From Methanobacteriota archaeon (GTDB taxonomy: Archaea > Halobacteriota > Bog-38 > Methanoflorentales > Methanoflorentaceae): a stretch of DNA of 5,899 bases. The notes beneath the pieces were generated by a model. The model worked only from the letters and a program-made list of their open reading frames with translations, did no database searches and was not told where the DNA came from. Shown here in pieces: positions 1 through 5,024 of the stretch; within the stretch, counting starts at the first letter, position 1, and each line of letters opens with the position of its first letter. The translations under genes were made by a program, and so were the position numbers. The stretch is from assembly GCA_003170935.1 (NCBI GenBank), contig PMYA01000170.1, positions 1 through 5,899 on the forward strand, in the 5' to 3' direction.

Positions 1-75
1 GTTTGAGCAATGATTAACGAGGCTTATCTTTTGCACCTTTTTTAAAAAGAATTGCTTAATGAACTGTGCAGCTGA

Positions 76-84
76 GAAAAAAGA
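76..84 (-). terminator. T-run terminator after the Cys-rich small gene
   Basis: On the minus strand the bases read CTTC, six T, then CTC, about 35 bases past the stop codon at 119-121. T-rich tracts without a strong hairpin are the usual archaeal termination signal. No stable stem is visible next to it. The rest of 1-118 is AT-rich and shows no gene. Confidence 0.4.
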
Positions 85-118
85 AGTGTTTTGAATCTTC
101 AGGCCTCTGCGCTATTAA

Positions 119-331
119 TCAGCGTTTTTCAACGTAGTGCGAACACTCCTTTTTGCATTTTAGTATATCCACAGGAACGCCGGTCGTATACCACGCGCAT
201 GTAGGGCAGTCGGACTCCGTACGGTATGCATCGCGTTCACGAGTACAACGGCGATATATGAAGACGCATTTATCACATGGAGCCGGGACAATATCAGAAA
301 CGCCCCCCACAAATTTACTATAGTCAGTCAT
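119..331 (-). CDS. Small Cys-rich, possibly metal-binding protein
   Basis: This open frame encodes 70 residues with seven cysteines: CxxC at 19-22, C29, CPTC at 42-45, and CxxxC at 59-63 followed by H65. Paired Cys of this kind usually bind zinc or an iron-sulfur centre, so a small zinc-ribbon-like protein is a fair inference, but I do not recognise the family. The ATG at 329-331 has no SD sequence before it. A better start lies upstream at 381-383, where an ATG sits about 25 bases from a TATA-like stretch and behind GGTGA. That frame stops after 12 codons, and one extra base would join it to this gene in the region 341-347, giving roughly 87 residues. The gene may therefore be frameshifted, or may use the weak ATG. 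The function is unknown, and the protein-coding call rests mainly on the cysteine pattern. Confidence 0.5.
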   Translation of the reverse strand: MTDYSKFVGGVSDIVPAPCDKCVFIYRRCTRERDAYRTESDCPTCAWYTTGVPVDILKCKKECSHYVEKR

Positions 332-344
332 CTGTTTACGAGGA

Positions 345-383
345 TCAAGTATGCAGGCAGTCCTTAAGCGCGTCCGGCAGCAT
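345..383 (-). other. Out-of-frame 5' head of the Cys-rich gene (12 codons)
   Basis: The ATG at 381-383 opens MLPDALKDCLHT and then meets TGA at 345-347. It has better start signals than the downstream ATG at 331: GGTGA lies at 391-395 on the minus strand, and an AT-rich TATA-like element (AAATTTATTATAG) lies at about 401-413. Skipping one T at ACT-TGA continues directly as D-P-R-K-Q-M into the 70-residue protein. It could instead be a leader peptide or chance. The continuity is seen in the sequence; the interpretation is inference. Confidence 0.35.
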
Positions 384-690
384 TATTCACTCACCAGTTT
401 CTATAATAAATTTCAAGGCGTCACGAAGCGCTCCCAACCTCCCCTTCTTCACTTTACCTCAACAAGTCTATACAGCACTAATGCAACCAATCCATATTCT
501 TATGTGCTGAGAAGTCTGCATCCTCCCAACATTTCATGCAATTACCATAAATCTTTTCAGGAAGCATGGTTTGCCATCGGTCCATCTGACCTTCTTGGTC
601 TGTTCTGTCGAATACCCCTTCCCTTACAGAAAAAAGCAGTCGTGTATATGCTCGATAATATGTTGTTGACAGCTGCTAACGAATGACAGC
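384..690. other. Stretch without a confident gene; possible gene remnant on the minus strand
   Basis: No gene here is well supported. On the minus strand a frame is open from the stop at 676-678 down to the TAG at 478-480, 65 codons. Its only internal starts are ATGs late in the frame, such as 583-585, which would give 35 residues (MDRWQTMLPEKIYGN and onward, with a CMKCW motif). The residues look protein-like, but the 5' part lacks a start codon, which suggests a remnant or chance. A plus-strand frame from 351 to 686 (111 codons) has GAGGA before its ATG, but its product is rich in Ser, Pro, His, Tyr and Asn with no recognisable pattern. Six A at 630-635 give six T on the minus strand, about 55 bases past the lipoprotein stop, and could terminate that gene. 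Confidence 0.35.
630..635 (-). terminator. Possible T-run terminator after the lipoprotein gene
   Basis: The minus strand reads CTGC, six T, then CTG, about 55 bases downstream of the lipoprotein stop at 691-693. It fits an archaeal oligo-T terminator, but there is no strong stem, so the call is weak. Confidence 0.3.
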
Positions 691-1227
691 CTAAGAAGAA
701 CTATGAGACTCTTGAGAGACTGCCCAGCTGTGCAGGATTAAATTTTGACCGTAATTGCACATGAACCAGTTAACACTGTAGTTGCCCACCCATACCTCTT
801 CGTAAGCTGACGTAGCTTTATACGTAGCCGCAAGTGTACGGTTGGCTTTATACCCCTCCTTCAGTTTAGCAGCTATAGTTGCATTATACACATTTTTCGC
901 TTCGGCTTTTGATTTCATCTTCTCGATAACGATAGTTACGCTTGGACTGCCCGGAACAGTAGCGTTTCTTCCAACTCCCGTGTAAACGTCGTTCCCTCGC
1001 GCATTGGTTGACTTTTTGAATGGCTGTACCATGGTTAAATTGTAGGATTTGTACAACTCAGTAAGGGCGCTGCTGTAATCGGCTGACGTTTTTGTTGTCG
1101 TGGACGTTGTCGTGGACGTTGTCGTGGACGTTGTTGTTGGTGACGACGTACTAGGCAGGCCCGTACAACCGGCTGCAGACAGCGACACGACTAGAATAAG
1201 TGCTATAATCACCGTAGCTTTTATCAT
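691..1227 (-). CDS. Archaeal lipoprotein with Thr-rich stalk
   Basis: The 178-residue product begins with a basic start (MIK), a hydrophobic stretch over residues 5-19 and the lipobox LSAAGC, with the lipid-bearing Cys at 21. This is a typical archaeal lipoprotein signal, placing the protein on the outer face of the cytoplasmic membrane. Residues 27-48 are almost pure Thr and Ser, a stalk coded by tandem 12-base repeats. A globular part follows (about 50-178) with five N-glycosylation sequons (N63, N88, N115, N129, N149) and a hydrophobic strand at 96-101. I do not recognise this domain. The start at 1225-1227 has AGGCG seven bases upstream as a weak SD and gives the complete signal peptide. 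The gene follows the other surface-protein gene by 76 bases in the same direction and may be co-transcribed with it. An envelope role is likely; the ligand or partner is unknown. Confidence 0.85.
   Translation of the reverse strand: MIKATVIIALILVVSLSAAGCTGLPSTSSPTTTSTTTSTTTSTTTKTSADYSSALTELYKSYNLTMVQPFKKSTNARGNDVYTGVGRNATVPGSPSVTIVIEKMKSKAEAKNVYNATIAAKLKEGYKANRTLAATYKATSAYEEVWVGNYSVNWFMCNYGQNLILHSWAVSQESHSSS
1094..1135 (-). repeat. In-gene 12-base tandem repeat coding Thr-Ser-Thr-Thr
   Basis: Three perfect copies of GTTGTCGTGGAC (plus-strand sense) lie at 1094-1105, 1106-1117 and 1118-1129, with a partial fourth to 1135. Being 12 bases long, each unit adds four residues (Thr/Ser) to the stalk without breaking the frame. 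Copy number could vary between strains by replication slippage. Confidence 0.9.
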
Positions 1228-1234
1228 ACGTTTC

Positions 1235-1279
1235 GCCTATAGCTAAACATACAACACTAGACTTTTGCAGCCTATAGCT
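1235..1279. promoter_or_regulatory. Paired 10-base direct repeat before the lipoprotein gene
   Basis: GCCTATAGCT occurs at 1235-1244 and again at 1270-1279, spaced 35 bases start to start, in the short gap between the two surface-protein genes. The copy nearer the gene overlaps the weak SD (AGGCG on the minus strand). The core CTATAG is palindromic. This could be a protein-binding or translational control site, or chance; there is no direct support for function. Confidence 0.3.
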
Positions 1280-1303
1280 TCGCTTTATTTGTAGATGGGT
1301 GGC

Positions 1304-1864
1304 CTATTTCTTCATTAAGATGAAGTAAACAGCCCCTATAGCAATGAGTGCAAAGACGCAAAGAACGCCGATAACTAAAGGCACGTTAACGTCTGTTAGC
1401 GCTGTTTGTGCGGGCACGTTACCTTGGACGGTATAAGTCACTTGAGTCACTAATGATGAGGAGCCCGTCGAACCGCTTTGCAAGTCCTGAGCCGTTGACG
1501 TATTAACGACCATGTTTGGGCTGAAGCTTCCCTCTTTGGCGTCGCTCGGAACGTCAAGCCTCACGGTTACAGTTGCGTTTGATTTTGGAGCTATTGACCC
1601 GCTTGAAGGCGTCGCCGTTAGCTGCCCGCTTGTATTCATTACATAGGTGAAGTTGATAGAATAAGTGAGCGATGAATTGTTGCCGCTATTGGTGAGTACC
1701 ACGTCTTTTTCTGAACTCCCTCCGCGTCCGACCGTGCCAAAATCAATACTGGCAGTTGAGTGGACGGTGTTTGTTTGTGCGTTAACTCCCGTACTCACTA
1801 CAACAAGGATAATAAGAAAAACAAAGAGTAGATGCGTCAAGCATCGGCTTATGTTAAAGCTCAT
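1304..1864 (-). CDS. Secreted, C-terminally membrane-anchored protein with Ig-like region
   Basis: From the ATG at 1862-1864 the product is 186 residues. GGAGG lies six bases upstream (1871-1875), so this start is preferred over an in-frame ATG 30 bases further up, which has no SD. A signal peptide covers residues 1-29 (hydrophobic 11-24, probable cleavage after VNA), a beta-rich outer region covers about 30-155, and a membrane segment at 161-183 ends in MKK. The order is that of a surface protein held by its C-terminus with a very short cytoplasmic tail. The outer part has the look of an Ig-like fold of the kind that follows a target strand (IDFGTVGRGGSSEKDVVLTN, then TATPSSGSIAPKSNATVTV), a pattern seen in archaeal and bacterial surface proteins. 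Several sequons are present (N62, N71, N77, N96, N121). The exact family and ligand are unknown. It lies just upstream of the lipoprotein gene and may work with it. Confidence 0.85.
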   Translation of the reverse strand: MSFNISRCLTHLLFVFLIILVVVSTGVNAQTNTVHSTASIDFGTVGRGGSSEKDVVLTNSGNNSSLTYSINFTYVMNTSGQLTATPSSGSIAPKSNATVTVRLDVPSDAKEGSFSPNMVVNTSTAQDLQSGSTGSSSLVTQVTYTVQGNVPAQTALTDVNVPLVIGVLCVFALIAIGAVYFILMKK

Positions 1865-2026
1865 ATAACTCCTCCTTTTCTTTAACACAACCATCTTAAA
1901 TAACGTTTCACCACATATTTCCAGTCAATTGATTCCCCAAGGCAAGATTTTAAAAAGCCTATGCGCGCGGCAACGCTCTTTTTTATGTATGTCAACGAAT
2001 CCAACTAATTTTTGATCTTGCACTCT
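1865..2026 (-). promoter_or_regulatory. Leader and probable promoter of the Ig-like surface gene
   Basis: CTCCTCC at 1869-1875 is a strong SD (GGAGGAG on the minus strand). Two AT-rich TATA-like stretches occur on the minus strand: TTATTTAA at about 1896-1903 and CTTTTTAAAATC at about 1947-1958. The second gives a more usual leader length and also follows the end of the 2027-2206 gene, where its T-run could help termination. Assignment between the two is uncertain. Confidence 0.35.
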
Positions 2027-2206
2027 TTAAAGCTCTAACACACGTACGGAAAAAACGTTGCTGAAGGGTATGAAAGTTAACCCCATTTTAGCATCGTTTA
2101 TGGTTAACCCTGTCGCGTCAACGTCGACGAGGATGCCTTCCCAATCCATATTTTCTTGTGTGCTCTTTATAGAAACGCGTTTTCCAACTTTCGTTTTTAA
2201 CCACAT
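2027..2206 (-). CDS. Small beta-rich protein, possibly Sm-like or SH3-like
   Basis: This short gene codes for 59 residues from the ATG at 2204-2206 to the TAA at 2027-2029. The product is strongly protein-like: basic start (MWLKTKVGKRVSI), then alternating hydrophobic strands GILVDVD (24-30), GLTIN (33-37), LTFIPF (43-48) and VFSVRVLEL (51-59). That pattern fits a small five-stranded barrel such as an Sm-like or SH3-like fold, which often binds RNA or proteins; this is inference from strand spacing only. The stop of the BofA-family gene lies 21 bases upstream and AAGGTT stands as a modest SD, so the two are likely one operon. No Cys, no signal peptide and no membrane segment are present, so a cytoplasmic protein is expected. 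The function is unknown. Confidence 0.75.
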   Translation of the reverse strand: MWLKTKVGKRVSIKSTQENMDWEGILVDVDATGLTINDAKMGLTFIPFSNVFSVRVLEL

Positions 2207-2227
2207 AACTTAACCTTAGGCCATGCT

Positions 2228-2491
2228 TTACAGGGGAATGCCGATTAAGTAGAGAAAGATGACCACCAAAGCTCCTGGGATCCCTGCTATGGCGCTGATC
2301 AACACCGTCATCCAATCGATCGGCACTCCGATACCGATAAGATTAGCTCCGGCAAGTATGATGATGCCTAAAATCGCGTTGGCGAGTAGATACCAAATAA
2401 GCCTAATGCCCCACCGTATGATCGAACCTACAATAATTAAGATCAGTATGATGATTACGGCTGCGGCCACTATACTGACTAAGTCTACCAT
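2228..2491 (-). CDS. BofA-family membrane protein
   Basis: The 87-residue product is almost entirely hydrophobic, with segments at about 8-25, 32-56 and 62-85. It carries the pattern of the BofA family (pro-sigma-K processing inhibitor): NAILGIIILAGANLIG at 38-53, then VPIDW at 56-60 and AGIPGALVVIFL at 69-80. In sporulating Bacillus, BofA holds a membrane protease inactive. Archaea have neither sigma K nor sporulation, so the name describes the fold and not the job here; a role with a membrane protease is only a guess. The ATG at 2489-2491 lacks an SD sequence. An AT-rich stretch about 30 bases upstream (about 2518-2527) would allow a nearly leaderless transcript. It is followed by the 59-residue gene after 21 bases. 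The length fits the family. Confidence 0.85.
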   Translation of the reverse strand: MVDLVSIVAAAVIIILILIIVGSIIRWGIRLIWYLLANAILGIIILAGANLIGIGVPIDWMTVLISAIAGIPGALVVIFLYLIGIPL

Positions 2492-2698
2492 ATTTTACAC
2501 TAGCGTAGTCGAGCTGATTAAGTTTGTGCTTTTTTTGAACATAAATGACCGCTTTGGTCTAGTACGTCCTGTGTGTAATGAAATAACAGGTGAACGAGAT
2601 AGGCATTAAGTTAAACGGACTTTTCAAAAGCTACTGTTGCTGCTGCAAGCGTCATAGGGCTCACTCGACGGCTTGAAGCAGCAATAAAAGCTTATGAT

Positions 2699-2777
2699 TC
2701 ACAGAGGGCGCGCAGGTTCGATGTCAAAAACGTCATATACCCAGTAACTGCTCTTCTGCCAGTCTTTGTTTAGGGCC
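2699..2777 (-). pseudogene. Out-of-frame 3' tail of the small HTH gene
   Basis: Directly behind the Lys-Ser codons of the 54-residue protein, dropping one base (a G at about 2777) opens a different frame that reads ALNKDWQKSSYWVYDVFDIE and ends with TGA at 2699-2701. This continues the helix-turn-helix pattern naturally (RVSKS, then ALNKDWQ as recognition helix) better than the in-frame tail GPKQRLAEEQLLGI. It suggests an original protein of about 65 residues split by one inserted base, through mutation, sequence error or a frameshift in translation. Confidence 0.5.
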
Positions 2778-2897
2778 GCTTTTTGACACACGATATTTCT
2801 TAGAAAGCTTGTCGAGGATGTCAGACATTTCCAGTTGAGCGATATGTAAACGGAACATCTCTCGTCTCCTTGAGTACAATAATTCTTTTTTCGTCAT
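2733..2897 (-). CDS. Small helix-turn-helix-like protein, probably frameshifted near its end
   Basis: The frame from the ATG at 2895-2897 to the TGA at 2733-2735 codes for 54 residues. GAGGGG at 2903-2908 is five bases before the ATG, a good SD site. The product starts with a very basic helix (MTKKELLYSRRREMFRLHI), followed by MSDILDKLSKKYRVSKS at 24-40. This has the layout of a helix-turn-helix: helix, short turn around RVS, second helix. Such small proteins are known as DNA-binding regulators and as parts of phage-like gene sets. The last 14 residues change character, while another frame continues the pattern (see the 2699-2777 entry), so the protein is probably truncated by one extra base. 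It is transcribed away from the VOC gene, with a palindrome in the shared upstream region that it might bind. I do not recognise a specific family. Confidence 0.6.
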   Translation of the reverse strand: MTKKELLYSRRREMFRLHIAQLEMSDILDKLSKKYRVSKSGPKQRLAEEQLLGI

Positions 2898-3144
2898 ATT
2901 AACCCCTCATACTTTTTTCCGAATTATCATCTAAAAGTTATTTGAGTATTTTTCACAATTTTTTATGTTACAGGGTTACCACTGATCATATTTCAAAAGA
3001 GAACGAGGAAAGTTGGAGCACGTACCTATCTGATAGGTGGACTGTGCTTAAAGCGGGAGTCGCGCATTAAGTGATAGATTTCCGGTCAAAGAGTCTAAGT
3101 ATTAACGTTACAAAGACTTGCAGGAAGCCTATAGGAGGACTTTA
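2898..3144. promoter_or_regulatory. Shared upstream region of the HTH and VOC genes
   Basis: These 247 bases separate two divergent genes. The left part (about 2909-2975) is AT-rich and should hold the minus-strand promoter, with AAATAACTTTT at about 2933-2943 as one TATA-like candidate. On the right, AAGTATTAACG at about 3096-3106 could serve the VOC gene, with a leader of some 20 bases. AGGAGG at 3133-3138 is the VOC SD site; it sits in the palindrome CCTATAGG (3129-3136). No gene was found in it. Confidence 0.4.
3017..3048. promoter_or_regulatory. Palindrome between the divergent genes (operator or hairpin)
   Basis: ACCTATC, a central T, and GATAGGT at 3024-3038 form a perfect inverted repeat with seven-base arms. 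AGCAC at 3017-3021 and GTGCT at 3044-3048 pair outside it, across unequal gaps of two and five bases. As DNA it looks like a dimer-binding site; as RNA it would fold into a hairpin, about 95 bases before the VOC start. Its place between a small HTH gene and a divergent gene favours an operator, by inference. Confidence 0.5.
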
Positions 3145-3513
3145 ATGCCTAAAGTAGTTCATTTTGAGCTTCCTGCTGACGATCCACAGCGGGCGATCGC
3201 GTTTTATGAAAAAGTGTTTGGCTGGACCATCACTAAATGGGAAGGGCCCTTCGATTATTGGTTGGTCACAACGGGATCTGACGACGAGCTTGGAATTAAT
3301 GGTGCGATAACGCCGCGTATAATATCGGAGCAGGTGACGATAGACACCATTGGCGTCGAATCCTTGGATAATTCACTTAAAAAGATTGTGGAAGCGGGAG
3401 GCACCATTACGCAGCCAAAACCAGCTATTCCGGGCATTGGTTATATTGCGTACTGTACTGACACAGAAGGAAATCTGTTTGGCGTCATACAACCCGACAT
3501 GTCCGCGAAATAG
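3145..3513 (+). CDS. VOC-family (glyoxalase/bleomycin-resistance fold) protein
   Basis: The start at 3145-3147 has AGGAGG six bases upstream (3133-3138) and gives 122 residues. An in-frame ATG at 3118 has no such site and adds nine residues outside the usual domain. The product is a complete single VOC domain: MPKVVHFELPADDPQRAIAF with YEKVFGW at 21-27, a strand with DYWLVTTG at 37-44, INGAI at 51-55, then the second half with LKKIVEAGGTI at 78-88, PGIGYIAYCTDTEGN at 96-110 and FGVIQPD at 112-118. This matches the widespread stand-alone VOC subfamily found in archaea and bacteria, usually annotated as glyoxalase-like. H6 and E109 stand at positions where the fold often has metal ligands, but a full ligand set is not evident. 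The substrate is therefore unknown, and it should not be called glyoxalase I. The protein would be cytoplasmic. Confidence 0.9.
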   Translation: MPKVVHFELPADDPQRAIAFYEKVFGWTITKWEGPFDYWLVTTGSDDELGINGAITPRIISEQVTIDTIGVESLDNSLKKIVEAGGTITQPKPAIPGIGYIAYCTDTEGNLFGVIQPDMSAK

Positions 3514-3612
3514 TGGAATTTATAGGCCCCTCATAAGATGTCGTAATTCTCGGAGGTCAGAATGTAGCGGAACTACTGCAAAACCGCCGATATTAACTTA
3601 CTTTTGAACTCC

Positions 3613-4737
3613 TCAACTTCGGTGGCCGCTAATGTCGTACTTGAGACGCCCGGTCAGTGGGTCCTGGCCGTAACTCTCGCAGAGCGCGATAAGCACGTCC
3701 TCGTGGGTCACGCCCACGTTCATGACAGTGTCATTACCCCCGTAGTAGATGAGAATGCTGCCATCGTCGCGGCGCACGACCCCGCAGGTGAACACGACCT
3801 GCGGCACATGGATGTAGGTGCCGTCCTCGACGCGGCAATCAGCTCTTGACGGAAAAAGGATAGGGATGCTCGACATCTCTACTTGCGCGGGATCTGCCAA
3901 GTCGTGCAGCCCCACGCCGAGCACATAGGGGTTGCCTGCCATGGTGGTGCGGACTCCGTGGAACACGCTGAGCCAGCCCTTGTCGGTCCTAAAGGGCGGA
4001 GCTCCGGGGCCAATCTTATCCGAGAAGACGCTCGGGCCCGCGTCAGTCATCATAATGGGTTCCGGCTGAAGCTCCCACCGATTGGATGCGACCGAGCTCG
4101 TCCAGCCGAGCTTGATCTGCGTGAAGATGCCCCCGACGTCGCCGCTCGTGGTGTCATTGGGTCGGAACAGACCCGCATAGCGGCCGCCGATGCTCTCGGG
4201 GAAAACCACAACGTTCCGCATATCTTGCTCGAGCACCGGACCGTGGCGCAAAAAGTGGCAGAAATCGCGGGTTGTTGCTAGTGAGACGCGCACGCGGTTT
4301 TTCACCGTTGCGTGATACGCACTGTAGGTGATGTAGTACGTATCGCCGATTTGGGTGATCCGCGGGTCCTCGACGCCGCCCGACTCGTTCTCGATGAGGG
4401 CCGTGGCATCGGTGCCGGGGGCGAAAGCATCCCCCTCGGTGGCCGGTACCATGGCCGGTCGCGGTTCAACACGCCAACCGTCGACGCCGTTGCTGCTGCG
4501 AGCGATCCCGAGCACGCTCATCCCACAACGAAGATGAGAACGGAACAACATGACCGTGTTGCCATCGTGCAGTGCAATGCCAGCGTTGTGGACGGTCGTG
4601 ACTTGGAGGCCCGGGTCCTGCCACACTTGGTTTACTTCATTAGCCGTAAGCACGGGATTCCCTGGAAATCGCGCCACTGGACAGTTTAGATCAACGATCA
4701 TCGGGTTGTCCTTAAGCATCACTTCCTTTCTTATCAT
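3613..4737 (-). CDS. GH130 family glycoside phosphorylase/hydrolase (mannoside-active type)
   Basis: From the ATG at 4735-4737 the product has 374 residues. AAGGAGG at 4744-4750 lies six bases upstream of this ATG but touches the ATG at 4743, so the shorter form is preferred. Family marks in order: RFPGNPVL near the start (23-30), VEDPR at 122-126, where the Asp (D124) matches the general acid of GH130, FPES at 179-182 and FRP at 191-193, GPGAPP at 243-248 with GWLSVFHGV at 254-262 (H260), VFTCGVV near 315-321, and IYYGGND at 330-336. These make the five-bladed beta-propeller enzymes that act on beta-mannosides, most by phosphorolysis and some by hydrolysis; the exact substrate cannot be told here. 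There is no signal peptide, so it is cytoplasmic. The base composition is clearly more G+C-rich than the neighbours, no mannose genes accompany it, and it stands alone, all consistent with acquisition, probably from bacteria. Confidence 0.9.
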   Translation of the reverse strand: MIRKEVMLKDNPMIVDLNCPVARFPGNPVLTANEVNQVWQDPGLQVTTVHNAGIALHDGNTVMLFRSHLRCGMSVLGIARSSNGVDGWRVEPRPAMVPATEGDAFAPGTDATALIENESGGVEDPRITQIGDTYYITYSAYHATVKNRVRVSLATTRDFCHFLRHGPVLEQDMRNVVVFPESIGGRYAGLFRPNDTTSGDVGGIFTQIKLGWTSSVASNRWELQPEPIMMTDAGPSVFSDKIGPGAPPFRTDKGWLSVFHGVRTTMAGNPYVLGVGLHDLADPAQVEMSSIPILFPSRADCRVEDGTYIHVPQVVFTCGVVRRDDGSILIYYGGNDTVMNVGVTHEDVLIALCESYGQDPLTGRLKYDISGHRS

Positions 4738-5024
4738 CGGCATCCTCCTTCTTCGATCTTCGGAGCATTATGATTCGCAGAGCTAAATGGTTGTTGGAGT
4801 AATTTTGTGGCACGCGATAAAAAGCTATGCTCGACGGTCGTACTATCGTTTAAGCGCCTTAAGCGGGTTTTTGCAGCTACATCGTTTCGGGTTAACGCGA
4901 ATTGGATTAGGTTATTTAAAGGTAAGAACAAAAGTGAATAACAAGACTAAGCGTACTAGTGAGTTTTAACGACCGTGTTATCGCCACAGGATCGTAGAAC
5001 CTTACGTAAGAATAGGTTAATGCT
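4738..5024. promoter_or_regulatory. Divergent upstream region of the GH130 and 5025-5600 genes
   Basis: No gene is supported in these 287 bases. SD AAGGAGG (4744-4750, minus) belongs to GH130. CTTTTTATC on the minus strand at about 4816-4824 is a TATA-like candidate for GH130. TTATTTAAA at about 4912-4920 on the plus strand is one for the gene at 5025, leaving a leader of some 80 bases. The heptamer TTAAGCG occurs twice at 4850-4856 and 4859-4865. AT-rich composition resumes here after the G+C-rich GH130 gene. Confidence 0.4.

Noticed and set aside
15..24. TAACGAGGCT, also present at about 5384-5394
   Set aside because: Ten-base matches are expected by chance in a window this long, and there is no flanking similarity to suggest att sites or a duplicated element.
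351..686. Plus-strand frame of 111 codons with GAGGA before its ATG
   Set aside because: The product is rich in Ser, Pro, His, Tyr and Asn with no domain pattern, and it lies opposite a more protein-like minus-strand frame. The SD-like site may be chance.
2118..2315. Minus-strand frame of 65 codons
   Set aside because: It overlaps both the BofA-family gene and the 59-residue gene in another frame, and its Arg/His-rich product looks like a shadow.
2259..2609. Plus-strand frame of 116 codons
   Set aside because: It is antisense to the BofA-family gene; its Met/Ile/Pro-rich first part is the mirror of that membrane protein.
2615..2773. Plus-strand open frame reading TDFSKATVAAASVIGLTRRL and on
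   Set aside because: It looks protein-like in part, but has no ATG, GTG or TTG start in reach and overlaps the HTH gene and its tail on the other strand.
3552..3567. GGAGG followed by ATG and immediately TAG
   Set aside because: A start-stop with a strong SD could mark a degenerate gene start or regulator, but nothing downstream continues convincingly in any frame before the GH130 stop.
3883..4689. Several plus-strand frames inside the GH130 gene
   Set aside because: They are antisense shadows favoured by the high G+C content; GH130 has clear family motifs along its whole length.
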